A stretch of DNA of 64,000 nt from Psychromonas arctica DSM 14288 (GCF_000482725.1 NZ_KI519481.1:76930-140929), one strand, 5' to 3'. Counted from the stretch's first letter, positions 19,536-30,113 are shown. The notes: generated by a model not told the origin, from the sequence alone. Numbers and translations are program-made.

Positions 19536-20052
19536 GTCATCTATTCCATAGTACGCATACTCCACACTATACCTCTTTTCGCTATATCTATTTTAAACGA
19601 TAGCTATTCCAATTAAGAGATTTCCACTTGATAATCATTCATTCAACTCCACAGCCATTTAACCCTTCAAGGGCAAACATTAAATGATAATTTATGAACT
19701 GCTGTTATGCGTCTATTAGTTGTCGCCTTATTCACTTAGCAAATGGTTGAACACGATTAATGTCAGGCTTTAAGTGATAAAGTGATTTTATTTGCCGATT
19801 TTATCTATAAATTTGTTTGATTTTTGAACATTTTATTGTAAATAGTAGAGTGAAAATAATTTGTTATTTGCTTTGATTTTTTATTGAGTTTGAATGATAT
19901 GTAGGTACAATCGCGCCGATTGTGATCTACGTTAAAGATTGCAATATAAACAAAATAAAGACTTGTTTTTTAATAATAGTTCTTAAACGCTTAAGCTAAA
20001 AATTTAAGATGATGTTAACTGCCATTATGGCTAAATATTTGGAATATTGAAT
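19536..20052. other. intergenic upstream of potABCD, no distinct element
   Basis: AT-rich region that should contain the potABCD promoter. TGTGATC near 19921 resembles half of a CRP site, but the other half is missing. No gene, repeat or riboswitch-like structure is recognisable. Confidence 0.4.
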
Positions 20053-21159
20053 GTGACTGGGTGCCAACCTCTTTTACAACTCTCTGGGGTCAGTAAAACG
20101 TATGCCGATAATACGGTTTTAGATGCGTTAGACCTTACAATTTACGACGGTGAGTTTCTTACCTTATTAGGTCCATCAGGCTGTGGTAAAACGACAGTGT
20201 TACGCATTATTGCTGGTTTTGAAAAAGAAGACCAAGGGCAAGTGATGCTTGATGAAAAAGATATCTCTATTCTTAAGGCTGAACATCGCCCTGTGAATAC
20301 CGTGTTCCAAAGTTATGCTTTATTTCCTCATATGACAGTGTATGACAATATCGCGTTTGGTTTGATCATGCATAAAGTACCTAAAGCTGACATTAATGAG
20401 CGTGTACTTGAAGCATTACGTATGGTGCGTTTAGAAAGTTTCGCTCAGCGTAAACCACATCAATTATCCGGTGGACAACAACAACGTGTCGCGATTGCGC
20501 GCGCTGTGGTTAATCGTCCACGTTTATTATTATTAGATGAGTCGTTGAGTGCACTTGATTACAAATTACGTCAAGAAATGCAAATTGAGTTAAAGCGCTT
20601 ACAACGTCAACTTAATATCACTTTTGTTTATGTCACGCACGACCAAGAAGAAGCATTGTCGATGTCAGATCGCATCGTTGTATTGAACAAAGGTAAGGTT
20701 CAGCAAATCGGCACACCGCGTGAAATTTACGAAACGCCAGTGAACCTTTTTGTTGCTCGATTTATTGGTGAAATTAACCAATTTGACGGGCATGTTGTGC
20801 GTCGCATTGATGATAAACATGTTGAAGTGGTTGCTGAAGGCGCTGATTGGGTTGTTAAAACAGATTATCCTTTTGCAGCAAACGACAAAGTACATGTATT
20901 ACTGCGGCCTGAAGATGTGCGTTTAACTAAACCTGAATTAGCCGCTAATACCGTTCATATAGAAGGGCATATACACGAGTGTAATTATAAAGGTAAAACG
21001 TTAGATTCTTACATTCGTTTATCTACTGGAACTAAAGTGATTGCGAGTGAGTTTTTTGATGAAGACGACCCTGATTTTGACTACCGTTTAGGGCAAAAAG
21101 TCGCATTACAATGGATAACTGGTTGGGAAGTGGTATTGCCATATGAACAAACAATTTAA
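20053..21159 (+). CDS. potA: spermidine/putrescine ABC transporter ATPase
   Basis: ATPase of the spermidine-preferential importer, closely matching E. coli PotA throughout. Walker A is GPSGCGKTT, the signature [16 protein letters not shown] is identical to the enteric protein, Walker B reads [12 protein letters not shown] (Glu-Ser rather than the usual Glu-Pro, as in E. coli), and the switch His is in VTHDQEEA. The C-terminal regulatory domain includes LRPEDVR and [10 protein letters not shown] prefer the GTG at 20053, nine bases after TTTGGA; a TTG at 20047 is also open. The 3' end overlaps potB by 17 bases. Confidence 0.95.
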   Translation: MTGCQPLLQLSGVSKTYADNTVLDALDLTIYDGEFLTLLGPSGCGKTTVLRIIAGFEKEDQGQVMLDEKDISILKAEHRPVNTVFQSYALFPHMTVYDNIAFGLIMHKVPKADINERVLEALRMVRLESFAQRKPHQLSGGQQQRVAIARAVVNRPRLLLLDESLSALDYKLRQEMQIELKRLQRQLNITFVYVTHDQEEALSMSDRIVVLNKGKVQQIGTPREIYETPVNLFVARFIGEINQFDGHVVRRIDDKHVEVVAEGADWVVKTDYPFAANDKVHVLLRPEDVRLTKPELAANTVHIEGHIHECNYKGKTLDSYIRLSTGTKVIASEFFDEDDPDFDYRLGQKVALQWITGWEVVLPYEQTI

Positions 21160-22015
21160 TCAGTTTCGTTTTTGGGCTATTGGCTTAGCAACAAGCTGGC
21201 TAGCACTGTTCGTTTTAGTACCAAGTTTGATGGTATTGGTGACTAGCTTTTTAACCCGTGATGCTGATTTTTTAATACAGTATAAATTTAGTTTAGAAGG
21301 CTGGAAGAGTATTTTCGATCCAACCTTTATATCGCTGTTGTGGGATTCACTTTCGATGTCAATGATCACGGCGGTGATCTGTCTGGCGATTGCTTACCCG
21401 TTTGTGATGTGTTTAATGGGATTACCGCAACGCTGGCGTGGCATTGTATTGTTTTTGTTAATTGTACCATTTTGGACTAATTCATTGGTGCGTATTTATG
21501 CCATCCAATTTTTGTTAGGTAAAAAGGGCTTAATCAATGAAACACTGCAGTTTGTTGGTTTAATTGATAAACCTTTGGACATGTTATATAGCCAATTTGC
21601 GGTTATTTTTGGACTCAGTTATATATTGTTACCTTTTATGATTTTGCCTATCTATTCCTCTATGGAACGATTGGACTTTAAATTATTAGATGCTGCTAAA
21701 GACCTCGGCGCTAGTGCAAGCCAACGTTTAATGCGTATTACTTTACCATTAACACTGCCAGGTATTATTGCTGGGTGTTTAATGGTGGTATTACCGGCGA
21801 TGGGCATGTTTTTTGTGGCGGATTTATTGGGCGGTTCAAAGCATGCGTTATTGGGCAATGTCATCAAAAACCAGTTTATCCAAACTCGTGATTGGCCATT
21901 TGGCGCTGCGTTGAGTATTTTAATGATTTTATTATTATCCTTTATGCTTTGGCTTTACTACCGAGCGACAAAAATGTCGAATCGCGAAGGGGGCATCAAT
22001 GATTCGAATTTTTAG
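21143..22015 (+). CDS. potB: spermidine/putrescine ABC transporter permease
   Basis: First membrane subunit, 290 residues with six predicted helices. The segment [16 protein letters not shown] and the EAA coupling loop [19 protein letters not shown] match E. coli PotB closely, as do GDWPFGAA-type residues near the C-terminus (RDWPFGAA). The N-terminus is about 15 residues longer than in E. coli. The ATG lies inside the end of potA and the 3' end overlaps potC, so translation is probably coupled. Confidence 0.94.
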   Translation: MNKQFNQFRFWAIGLATSWLALFVLVPSLMVLVTSFLTRDADFLIQYKFSLEGWKSIFDPTFISLLWDSLSMSMITAVICLAIAYPFVMCLMGLPQRWRGIVLFLLIVPFWTNSLVRIYAIQFLLGKKGLINETLQFVGLIDKPLDMLYSQFAVIFGLSYILLPFMILPIYSSMERLDFKLLDAAKDLGASASQRLMRITLPLTLPGIIAGCLMVVLPAMGMFFVADLLGGSKHALLGNVIKNQFIQTRDWPFGAALSILMILLLSFMLWLYYRATKMSNREGGINDSNF

Positions 22016-22772
22016 ACTAGGGTTTATTGGATTAGTACTTTGCTATGTTTACACTCCTATTTTTATTTTAGTGGTTAACTCTTTCAACGAGTCTCGCTAC
22101 GGTAATAAATGGAGTGGTTTTACCTACAAATGGTACGAGAAGTTATTTGAAAATGATTCGTTAATGGAAGCGGGTTGGCACACCTTACAAGTGGGCTTAA
22201 CAAGTGCAACAGCTGCAACAGTGATTGGCACTTTAGCAGCCGTCGCATTACAACGTTACCGTTTTTATGGTAAAGGAGCAGTCTCTTCGTTGGTGTTTGT
22301 AAGTATGTTAACACCGGACATTGTAATGGCGATTGCTTTACTTATTTTATTTGTTACTTTGGGTATTGAGCTCGGCTATATTTCGCTTTTAATTGCACAC
22401 ATTACTTTCTGTTTGCCTTTTGTAATAATTAGTGTTTTTTCACGTTTGAAAGGCATGGATATGTCGGTCACCGAAGCTGCACGAGATTTGGGTGCTAACG
22501 AATGGCAAGTATTTAGTAAAATTATCCTACCAATGATATTACCTGCGGTAGCATCGGGTTGGTTATTAAGTTTCACGTTATCCATAGATGATGTGATTGT
22601 GAGTTCCTTTGTAACGGGGCCAGGCTATGAAATATTACCACTTAAAATATATTCCATGGTCCGTGTTGGTGTGTCGCCAGAGGTTAATGCTATCTCTACT
22701 TTACTCTTTGTTGGGTCAGTAGTCTTAATTGTAATATCGCAGCTATTGCTACGTAAAAAAGGAAATTTATAA
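21999..22772 (+). CDS. potC: spermidine/putrescine ABC transporter permease
   Basis: Second membrane subunit, 257 residues, the usual PotC length. SFNESRYGNKWSGFTYKWY after helix 1, EAARDLGANEWQVFSKI as the coupling loop, and LSIDDVIVSSFVTGPG are characteristic. GGGGGCATCA precedes the ATG within the end of potB. The stop codon shares its last base with the potD start (TAATG), showing tight operon organisation. Confidence 0.95.
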   Translation: MIRIFRLGFIGLVLCYVYTPIFILVVNSFNESRYGNKWSGFTYKWYEKLFENDSLMEAGWHTLQVGLTSATAATVIGTLAAVALQRYRFYGKGAVSSLVFVSMLTPDIVMAIALLILFVTLGIELGYISLLIAHITFCLPFVIISVFSRLKGMDMSVTEAARDLGANEWQVFSKIILPMILPAVASGWLLSFTLSIDDVIVSSFVTGPGYEILPLKIYSMVRVGVSPEVNAISTLLFVGSVVLIVISQLLLRKKGNL

Positions 22773-23803
22773 TGAAAAAATGGTTAACAGTGACCGCCGC
22801 AATGATGCTTAGTTTTTCAGCAATTGCAGAAGAAAAAGTCGTATTGTATAACTGGGCTGATTACATTCCAGATAAAGTACTTAAATCATTTACTAAAGAA
22901 ACAGGCATTAAAGTGGAAGTTGCTACTTTTGATAGCAATGAAACTATGTTCGCAAAATTACAATTAGTGAATGGTAAAGGTTATGATCTTGCAGTACCCA
23001 CGACCTTTTTTATCGAACGTTTAAAGCGCGCTGATCTTATACAGCCGATTGATAAATCTAAATTAAAAAATCTGGCTAACTTAGACCCAAATTTATTGGA
23101 TCAAGCTTACGACCCAGGTAATAAGTACAGTATTCCGTATCTATGGGGCAGTACCGCTATTGCGGTCAATACCGATGAGATGGATTCATCATCAATTACA
23201 TCGTGGAAGGACCTTTGGAAACCAGAGTTTAAAGACCAAATTCTGTTATTAGATGATGTTCGTGATATATTTTTAATGGCATTAAAAGTGAAAGGCTTTG
23301 AGAACAATACCACTAATGAAGATGAAATTCGTCAAGCTTATGAAGCGTTGGTTGAGTTATTACCGAACGTAAAATTATTCTTGTCTGATTCGCCAAAGGG
23401 ACCGCTTATTCAAGGTAATGTACCGATGGGAGTGATGTGGAATGGTGAAGCTTACATGGCTCAACTTGAATTAGGTACGGTTGATTACATTTATCCAAAA
23501 GAAGGTGTTACTTTGTGGGTAGATAGTCTTGTTATCTCTAAAGGCGCAGAAAACGTAGATAATGCACATAAGCTGATCGACTATATATTACGCCCTGAAA
23601 TTGGCAAAATAATTCTTGAAGGTGTAGGTAATTCAACGCCTAACTTAGGTACTATCTCTTTGTTAAGTGATGAAATGCGTAATAACCCAATGGTTGTACC
23701 GCCTGCTGATGTAATTAAAAATGGTTCGTACCATAGTGACTTAGGCGAAGCGAATGCCATCTATGAGAAATACTGGCAAATGCTAAAACAAACTAAATCA
23801 TAA
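22772..23803 (+). CDS. potD: spermidine/putrescine-binding periplasmic protein
   Basis: Periplasmic receptor, 343 residues. The signal peptide ends in AIAEE at about residue 20. Ligand-contact segments of the family are present: LYNWADYIP (Trp/Tyr), VPTTFFIERL, LLLDDVRD (acidic residues that hold the amine), MWNGEAYMA and LWVDSLVI. These fit the classical spermidine-binding pocket better than the first operon's receptor does. It is the last gene of potABCD and is followed by a terminator. Confidence 0.95.
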   Translation: MKKWLTVTAAMMLSFSAIAEEKVVLYNWADYIPDKVLKSFTKETGIKVEVATFDSNETMFAKLQLVNGKGYDLAVPTTFFIERLKRADLIQPIDKSKLKNLANLDPNLLDQAYDPGNKYSIPYLWGSTAIAVNTDEMDSSSITSWKDLWKPEFKDQILLLDDVRDIFLMALKVKGFENNTTNEDEIRQAYEALVELLPNVKLFLSDSPKGPLIQGNVPMGVMWNGEAYMAQLELGTVDYIYPKEGVTLWVDSLVISKGAENVDNAHKLIDYILRPEIGKIILEGVGNSTPNLGTISLLSDEMRNNPMVVPPADVIKNGSYHSDLGEANAIYEKYWQMLKQTKS

Positions 23804-23828
23804 ACGTTATACATCTTATAAATACTTT

Positions 23829-23854
23829 AAACCGCTCAGTGAGCGGTTTTTTTA
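23829..23854 (+). terminator. terminator of potABCD
   Basis: Nine-base stem AAACCGCTC / GAGCGGTTT with loop AGT, running into seven T residues, 26 bases after the potD stop. Confidence 0.9.
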
Positions 23855-23869
23855 TACCTTAATATTGTG

Positions 23870-23970
23870 ATACCAACTCTGCTAACTAACTGATCAATCT
23901 TAGTGGTTAAAAGTAACTATTTTCATGTTAAAATTTTTATAAAAGAGAACAATCACTTACGGCAACTTTT
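23870..23970. repeat. decayed dispersed repeat, copy B
   Basis: Begins ATACCAACTCTGC and continues GGTTAAAAGTAACTATTTTC, then TTTATAAAAGAGAACAA, which aligns by eye with copies A (9110) and C (29035). The right boundary is unclear. The rest of the gap to 24300 holds no gene I can support. Confidence 0.5.
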
Positions 23971-24300
23971 GCCTTAAACTAACTTCTGTTTCCAGCGTAA
24001 TATTTGATCCGTAAATTAACGGAATTAACGGTATTATTACCCCATTAAAGGATCTAACCGACTTATTGCATTGCTGTCTTTAGTCTTTTCCCTCCGTATT
24101 TAACCTTCCTCTCATCTTTTTTAATTAAGTGACTGAATAGCAAAATTGCTAACAGGCTATCAAATTTATACCTTCTTATGCGCTATGGTCATTACTAGAT
24201 ATTAGATAAAACTGCAGTTATTAAAGGTAGTTAACTGGCTAGACGTTAAGCTATTCAGTTTCAAAAAAATCTGTAATTAAGTGCGTAAAGGAGGTGTTTT

Positions 24301-25698
24301 ATGGCTTTTATTCAATCATTCGGTGCAGCAGAAACAGTCACTGGTTCATGTCATCTGTTGCAGCTTGAAAATGGCCCAAATATATTAATTGATTGCGGTT
24401 ATTTTCAAGGAGAAGGTGAAGAGAAGACCTATGAGCCTTTCGATTTTGATCCTAAAAGCGTCAATATTGTTTTAGTTACTCATGCTCATTTAGATCATGT
24501 AGGCCGCATCCCTAAATTAGTTAAAGAAGGCTTTGATGGCAAGATTGTAGCTTCTCGTGCGACCATGGATTTAGCAGAAGTGGTGTTAATGGATAGCGCT
24601 AAAATTGCCGAAGAAGATTACAAAGTCGCTTATAAAAAAGCAAAACGGTCGGGTAATGAAAAAAAAATTCGCTCCCCTATCTATACTATTGATGATGCTA
24701 GAGCAGTATTTGATTTAACCATTCAATATGCACAACATGATAAAAGCATTCAACTGACTGCGAATGTGAAAGTGACGTTTCGCCAAGCTGGGCACATTCT
24801 CGGTTCAAGCACAGTGCAAATTGATTTCGAAGAGGCAGGGAAAACGAAGTCGGTGGTTTTTTCTGGCGACTTAGGCGGCCGTAAAGATCTAATCATGCCA
24901 GCACCTACGGTTATTAAACAAACCAATGCGTTATTTATTGAGTCAACTTATGGTGACCGTAATCATTGTGGTTTAAAAGAGACGGTAGATGAGTTTAAGG
25001 AGATTGTGATCAATACCTTAAAAAATAAAGGCAATATTTTGATCCCATCATTTGCTATCGAACGCTCGCAAGAAATTTTATTATTATTAAAACAAATGTA
25101 TTACGACAAAGAGTTACCACAATGCCAAGTATTTTTGGATTCTCCAATGGCCATGCGCGCCACGCAAATTTATACTGCTCATCATCATGATTTGAATGAG
25201 TCAGCCAAACAGTTACTTGAACGTGATGGCAGTATATTTGATTTCCCCTATTTACAATATGCGTTAAAAAGCAATGAATCGATACTCATTAATAAAATAG
25301 AAAGTGGTTGTATCATTATCGCTGGCAGTGGCATGTGCACGGGAGGGCGAATATTACATCATTTAAAACATCGTTTATGGGATGAGACAAATAGTGTCAT
25401 ATTTGTTGGGTATCAAGTGCAGGGTACATTGGGAAGAAAGTTGATCGATGGTGCTGATTCGGTTCAGCTTTACCATGAAAATATTAAAGTAAATGCACAA
25501 ATACATAAAGTGAATGGATTCTCTGCACATGCGGACCAACATGACCTTTTAGCATGGATCAGTGAGTTTGAAAAAATCGATCATGTATTTTTAATACATG
25601 GTGAACCAGATAAACAAAGCATTTTTAAACAAGCGATAGAAGAACAACTGCAAATACCAACACATATTGTGCGCTATGCAGAGAAGATTAATATTTGA
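24301..25698 (+). CDS. metallo-beta-lactamase/beta-CASP RNA-processing nuclease
   Basis: A 465-residue protein of the beta-CASP branch of metallo-beta-lactamase nucleases, related to archaeal and eukaryal CPSF-type RNA endonucleases. Motif 2 is THAHLDHVGR (residues 61-69, zinc ligands). Later motifs are GHILGSS, SGDLG, the beta-CASP stretch PSFAIERSQE, SGMCTGGRI, and the C-terminal GFSAHADQ and HGEPD (RMMBL region). It likely cleaves or trims RNA, though the natural substrate of bacterial members is mostly unknown. A near-perfect ribosome-binding site AAAGGAGGTG precedes the ATG. It is monocistronic. Confidence 0.87.
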   Translation: MAFIQSFGAAETVTGSCHLLQLENGPNILIDCGYFQGEGEEKTYEPFDFDPKSVNIVLVTHAHLDHVGRIPKLVKEGFDGKIVASRATMDLAEVVLMDSAKIAEEDYKVAYKKAKRSGNEKKIRSPIYTIDDARAVFDLTIQYAQHDKSIQLTANVKVTFRQAGHILGSSTVQIDFEEAGKTKSVVFSGDLGGRKDLIMPAPTVIKQTNALFIESTYGDRNHCGLKETVDEFKEIVINTLKNKGNILIPSFAIERSQEILLLLKQMYYDKELPQCQVFLDSPMAMRATQIYTAHHHDLNESAKQLLERDGSIFDFPYLQYALKSNESILINKIESGCIIIAGSGMCTGGRILHHLKHRLWDETNSVIFVGYQVQGTLGRKLIDGADSVQLYHENIKVNAQIHKVNGFSAHADQHDLLAWISEFEKIDHVFLIHGEPDKQSIFKQAIEEQLQIPTHIVRYAEKINI

Positions 25699-26078
25699 TC
25701 TTCAACGTTAGCTTTATTCGTGGAGTTGTTTTATATCAATTATTTAGTACTATTTTTACAAGTTTGGTGCAGTTCATCGCTGTACCACTTCTTATTTTTT
25801 TATATTAATTTAAGCTAGTCTTATGTAAACCCTTCTTACGCCTCATTTTTATTGGATGATGTCTATAAAGCATTCTTTAAAAGAAGAAATATGCTTTTGA
25901 AACTATTTTTTGTGATCTATGTCCTTCACGTGTATGCTTCGCACCTCTAATTTGGTGATAGTAAAAACAAGGGCTCTGTCTGTTGTTATTATTTTATAAT
26001 GCCAAAAAAACAACTTTTAAAGAGTTGAAATAACTTTTCGCTCTAACCCTTTATTTTTGCGATAAATAGGATATAAAA
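25699..26078. other. intergenic upstream of ackA, no feature found
   Basis: AT-rich gap with only very short frames. It must contain the ackA promoter. No convincing regulatory palindrome or hairpin is seen. Confidence 0.4.
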
Positions 26079-27287
26079 ATGGACAGCAAGCTAATCCTTG
26101 TACTTAACTGTGGTAGTTCTTCTTTGAAATTTGCCATTATTGATGCCGTTACTGGTGATGAAAAACTTTCTGGTCTTTCTGAGTGTTTGCACTTGGATAA
26201 TGCAAGTATTAAATGGAATCTAGAAGGCGTAAAAGGTAAAGCTGAATTAGGTGCTGGTGCAGCCCATGATGAAGCATTAACTTATATCGTTAATGAAATC
26301 CTTTCGCTAAATCCTGTATTAAAAGAAAATTTATATGCTATTGGTCATCGTATCGTACACGGTGGTGAGCAGTTTACTGAATCTGCAGTGATCACTGATT
26401 CTGTTATGCAAGGCATTGAAGATTGTGTGTCATTAGCGCCTTTACATAATCCAGCTCATCTGATCGGTATTCGTGCCGCTCAAAGTGCACTAGCTTTGTT
26501 ACAAAATGTTGCTGTATTTGATACTGCTTTCCATCAAACAATGCCTGAAGAAGCTTATTTATACGCACTTCCGTACAAACTTTACCGTGATAATGGCGTT
26601 CGTCGTTACGGTATGCACGGTACTAGTCATTACTACATTACACTACAAGTTGCTGAAGTATTAAATAAACCCGTTAGTGAGTTAAATATCATCAACTGTC
26701 ACTTAGGAAACGGTGGTTCTGTTTGTGCGATTAAAAATGGTATTTCTGTTGATACGTCAATGGGCATGACACCGTTAGAAGGGTTAGTGATGGGAACGCG
26801 TTGTGGTGATTTAGACCCTGCCATTATTTTCCATTTACATGATGAACTAGGTTATAGCATGGAAGAGATCCACACCATGCTAACGAAAGAGTCTGGCTTA
26901 TTAGGATTAACAGAAAATACATCTGATTGTCGATTTGTTGAAGATAACTACCAACAAGATAAAGCGGCAACGCGTGCTATGGACCTTTACTGTTACCGCT
27001 TAGCTAAATACATTGCAAGTTACACCGCTGCTTTAGATGGACGTTTAGATGCTGTTGTATTTACAGGCGGGATCGGTGAAAATTCAGCACCAATTCGTCA
27101 ATTAACCTTAGCTCGTTTAGGTTTATTAGGCTTTAAAGTGAATGAACAAGAAAACCTAGCAAATCGTTTTGGTAAATCATCTAATAAAGGCATTTTCAGT
27201 GAACCAGGTAGTACGGTCGCGATGGTTGTTCAAACTAATGAAGAGTGGGTTATTGCTAGAGATACTTTACGTTTATTGACGGCTTAG
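26079..27287 (+). CDS. ackA: acetate kinase
   Basis: Interconverts acetyl phosphate + ADP and acetate + ATP in the cytoplasm, giving overflow acetate and ATP. It has 402 residues, the usual length. The N-terminal signature [14 protein letters not shown] is present, together with [18 protein letters not shown], the catalytic region RYGMHGTSH and FTGGIGENS of the actin-like ATPase fold. Phosphotransacetylase (pta), often adjacent, is not next to it here; the gene stands alone with its own terminator. Confidence 0.97.
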   Translation: MDSKLILVLNCGSSSLKFAIIDAVTGDEKLSGLSECLHLDNASIKWNLEGVKGKAELGAGAAHDEALTYIVNEILSLNPVLKENLYAIGHRIVHGGEQFTESAVITDSVMQGIEDCVSLAPLHNPAHLIGIRAAQSALALLQNVAVFDTAFHQTMPEEAYLYALPYKLYRDNGVRRYGMHGTSHYYITLQVAEVLNKPVSELNIINCHLGNGGSVCAIKNGISVDTSMGMTPLEGLVMGTRCGDLDPAIIFHLHDELGYSMEEIHTMLTKESGLLGLTENTSDCRFVEDNYQQDKAATRAMDLYCYRLAKYIASYTAALDGRLDAVVFTGGIGENSAPIRQLTLARLGLLGFKVNEQENLANRFGKSSNKGIFSEPGSTVAMVVQTNEEWVIARDTLRLLTA

Positions 27288-27332
27288 TACATTAATTAGT
27301 TAAGAGTTTTACGATTTAAATAGCATTTTTTA

Positions 27333-27367
27333 ATACCCACCAGTTAATTGCTGGTGGGTATTTTTTT
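27333..27367 (+). terminator. terminator of ackA
   Basis: Eleven-base perfect stem ATACCCACCAG / CTGGTGGGTAT with loop TTAATTG and a run of seven to eight T residues. Confidence 0.92.
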
Positions 27368-27522
27368 GTCTTTTTTCTGTGGAGTGTTGTGATGCTATTA
27401 ACGATGCTATTCAATGTATGTTTTACATTTTAAAAGCTAATTATATTTTACTGATGAAATAGGTGACTTTAAAGGATTTCACTGCTGAATTGAATTCACG
27501 CGTGTTTAAAGCCACCAAATAA

Positions 27523-28791
27523 TTAGAATTGGTAAGTTAAGAAAAGACGAGCATCCCAAGCTTGAGTGTCATCTGAACCTATTTTATCATCTAACCAAGC
27601 ATAACCAAGTTTCACAGATGTACTGAAGTTTTTGGCGAGTTGACGACCGTAAATCACATTTAATTCTAAGGCATCGTAATCATCTGTATTAGCACTGTTA
27701 TCAACATCGGTATAAGCAGCCATTGCCCATAACCAATCTTTTTTAGTAAGTGTACTGAATCCTTCAACAAAATAACCCGTTGTGCCCGCAAGGAAACCAT
27801 ATGGATTTGCCATTAGTGGGAAGGTTGGGGTTAAGTTAGATTGGAAAAGATCTTGGAAAGTATGTTCATTATCACCACCTGCGGAGCCCGGAATTAACCA
27901 GATACCAGGACGAACATAGGCGCCATCTTTACCTTCAAAAATAACAGAAGTTTCAATGAAATCTGCTGAAAGGTCTCCATTATTACCGTATGAACCGTTA
28001 CCTTGACCCACAGAGTCTTGATGCGCCCAAACGTTACGCCATTTGATGCCATCAACCACTTCCCATTTAACATCTGCTAATACAGTATTAAAAATATCTT
28101 CAGAGAGGTAATCTGACACGTTGATATTTAGTTTGTTAATACCAGAGTAGGTATAATCTACAAAGAAAGTCCCCGCTGTGGAATAGTCTTTGCCTGCAAC
28201 ATCACTGACATCAGTAAACTCGTAGTTAAATGCAGCTGAGTCTTCAAAAGTAAACGTTGACCATGAGCTGTATTTATAAATCCAACCGGCTACTAGTTTT
28301 GTATCTTTGATATCTTCGCTTTCAAATACAATCCCTTCCATTGACTGTGATTTTTGACGTGGTGCAATATCTGGCATTAATAAAGTATCAATAGCAAAAC
28401 GACCCAATTTCAGATTTGACTTATTTAAATCATATGCACTCATATTCCAATTAATATAGGCTTTGTTGAGTGTATTGAAATCATCATTGATTGGTACATT
28501 TGGGTTATGTTCCCATAATGTAAAAGAACTAACCCATTGCGCACCGACTGTAAAACCAGTGTATTCAGGCGATAAATAATTTAATGTGAAAGCAAGGGTT
28601 GAAGTGTCGCCTCTTTCATCACCAGTAGCATATTTGTTTTTATCACGGGACATTGTTAAAGATTGAATTTGGCCAGAGAAATTGCCAAGACCAGCATTAT
28701 TGATGCCGTCCATAAAACTGTTGCTTGTTTCTTGTGCAGTTACAGAGATTGTTGTAGCCAGAAGTGTTACTGAGAGTAATGCTTTTTTCAT
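27523..28791 (-). CDS. outer-membrane porin, OprD-like
   Basis: A 422-residue outer-membrane beta-barrel. It has a signal peptide ending near residue 19 (SVTAQE), alternating hydrophobic beta-strands, and a C-terminal strand ending in Phe (LFLTYQF), the outer-membrane assembly signal. YINWNMSAYDLNKSNLKLGRF and the TLLMPDI segment resemble OprD-family porins, which pass small charged nutrients. A weak Fur-like sequence lies 20 bases upstream of the start. The gene is isolated, so the substrate cannot be deduced. Confidence 0.75.
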   Translation of the reverse strand: MKKALLSVTLLATTISVTAQETSNSFMDGINNAGLGNFSGQIQSLTMSRDKNKYATGDERGDTSTLAFTLNYLSPEYTGFTVGAQWVSSFTLWEHNPNVPINDDFNTLNKAYINWNMSAYDLNKSNLKLGRFAIDTLLMPDIAPRQKSQSMEGIVFESEDIKDTKLVAGWIYKYSSWSTFTFEDSAAFNYEFTDVSDVAGKDYSTAGTFFVDYTYSGINKLNINVSDYLSEDIFNTVLADVKWEVVDGIKWRNVWAHQDSVGQGNGSYGNNGDLSADFIETSVIFEGKDGAYVRPGIWLIPGSAGGDNEHTFQDLFQSNLTPTFPLMANPYGFLAGTTGYFVEGFSTLTKKDWLWAMAAYTDVDNSANTDDYDALELNVIYGRQLAKNFSTSVKLGYAWLDDKIGSDDTQAWDARLFLTYQF

Positions 28792-29034
28792 TTAAAGATC
28801 CATATTATGCGAGAATGATAACAATCTCAATTGTATCAGCTCTGCAGTGTAATGATAGAAATGCTCCAGCATTTGAACTTAATTGAATATTATTTGTCGC
28901 CTATAATTCTGCATTAGGCGTTGAATGTTAATGTAAAGTGTAGAATCAACGAATAAAGACATAATTAACCTATTGTTATATCTGTCGCAATGATAAGTGG
29001 ATTGAAAACCAGCTTAAGGTAAATTAAGGTGGTT

Positions 29035-29140
29035 ATATCAATTACGCCAATTAAGCTAAGTGTTTTAATTGTTAAAATGACCTATTGCTTCGTCGTAAGT
29101 TTTGTAAAAGGGAGCAACTATCTACTCAACTTACGGTGTA
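29035..29140. repeat. decayed dispersed repeat, copy C
   Basis: Starts ATATCAATTACGCC and continues TGTTAAAATGACCTATTGCTT, then TTTTGTAAAAGGGAGCAACTA, matching copies A (9110) and B (23870) in order and spacing. It lies upstream of the ZIP transporter gene. The boundaries are approximate. Confidence 0.55.
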
Positions 29141-29227
29141 AACTAAGCCATTCTGTCTATGCAAAGCAAAACTTAGCTCTCTTATTTAATATGCTTGCTA
29201 CTACTTAACCTTTATCGAGGATAAACG

Positions 29228-29947
29228 ATGGATTTGTTGCTGGTTGTTATCATTTCCACATTACTCGCTGGCTTGGCGATGGCGCTTGGTGCTGTTATTG
29301 CTTGTGTTGAAAACATAAAAAACCAATGGATTGAAGAAGAGTTTAGACATAGCGTGATGGCCTTTGGGGGCGGGGCACTATTATCTGCTGTAGCGTTAGT
29401 GTTAGTTCCGGAAGGCATCGCTAATTTTAGCCCTATATCGGCCTGTATCTGGTTTGTTATGGGGGGGCTGAGCTTTATGGGGTTGGATATCTACCTTAAG
29501 AAAATTAATACGCCAGCCAGTCAGCTTGCGGCCATGCTATCGGATTTTATTCCCGAGTCGATTGCGCTTGGTGCTGCCTTTGCAATAGGCAACAGTAATG
29601 CCTATTTATTAGCCGCATTGATTGCTTTACAGAACTTACCAGAAGGTTTTAGCGCCTATCGAGAGTTAAATTCAAGCGCCACTTATAAACCTAAAAAAAT
29701 CATTCTGATGTTTTGTTTAATGGCGATGCTCGGACCCGTTGCAGGGGTGTCAGGGTTCCTCTGGTTATCTGAGTATCCAAAGGCGGTTTCTGCCATTATG
29801 TTATTTGCTTCCGGTGGTATTTTGTACTCTATATTTCAAGATCTTGCACCACAAGTTAAATTAGAAAAACATTGGGCTCCACCGATTGGCGCAGTGTTAG
29901 GTTTTGTATTGGGTATATTCGGGTTAATGGTGACTTCTGGCAATTGA
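29228..29947 (+). CDS. ZIP-family divalent metal transporter, atypical
   Basis: A 239-residue inner-membrane protein with about eight short helices of the ZIP fold. The first conserved helix is FGGGALLSAVALVLVPEG. The metal-site helices read SDFIPESIALG and LQNLPEGFSAYRE, where canonical bacterial ZIPs have HNxPEG in both. The two histidines are therefore replaced by Asp and Gln, while the Pro-Glu pairs remain. It probably carries a divalent cation, but selectivity may differ from ZupT. A good GAGGATAAACG-ATG start is present. The gene is single. Confidence 0.8.
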   Translation: MDLLLVVIISTLLAGLAMALGAVIACVENIKNQWIEEEFRHSVMAFGGGALLSAVALVLVPEGIANFSPISACIWFVMGGLSFMGLDIYLKKINTPASQLAAMLSDFIPESIALGAAFAIGNSNAYLLAALIALQNLPEGFSAYRELNSSATYKPKKIILMFCLMAMLGPVAGVSGFLWLSEYPKAVSAIMLFASGGILYSIFQDLAPQVKLEKHWAPPIGAVLGFVLGIFGLMVTSGN

Positions 29948-30113
29948 TAACGGTAGATAATATTGTGTATTTTAAGCGTTATTGACTTGCAATGTGATGA
30001 TACACAAACGCGGATTGGAAGTTATTAAAACAAATGTGTGTTCTGGCTAAGTTTATATTATCGAAGATGTTTATGCTTATATAAGAACAATAAGCGTTAA
30101 AGGGAGAATTAAA

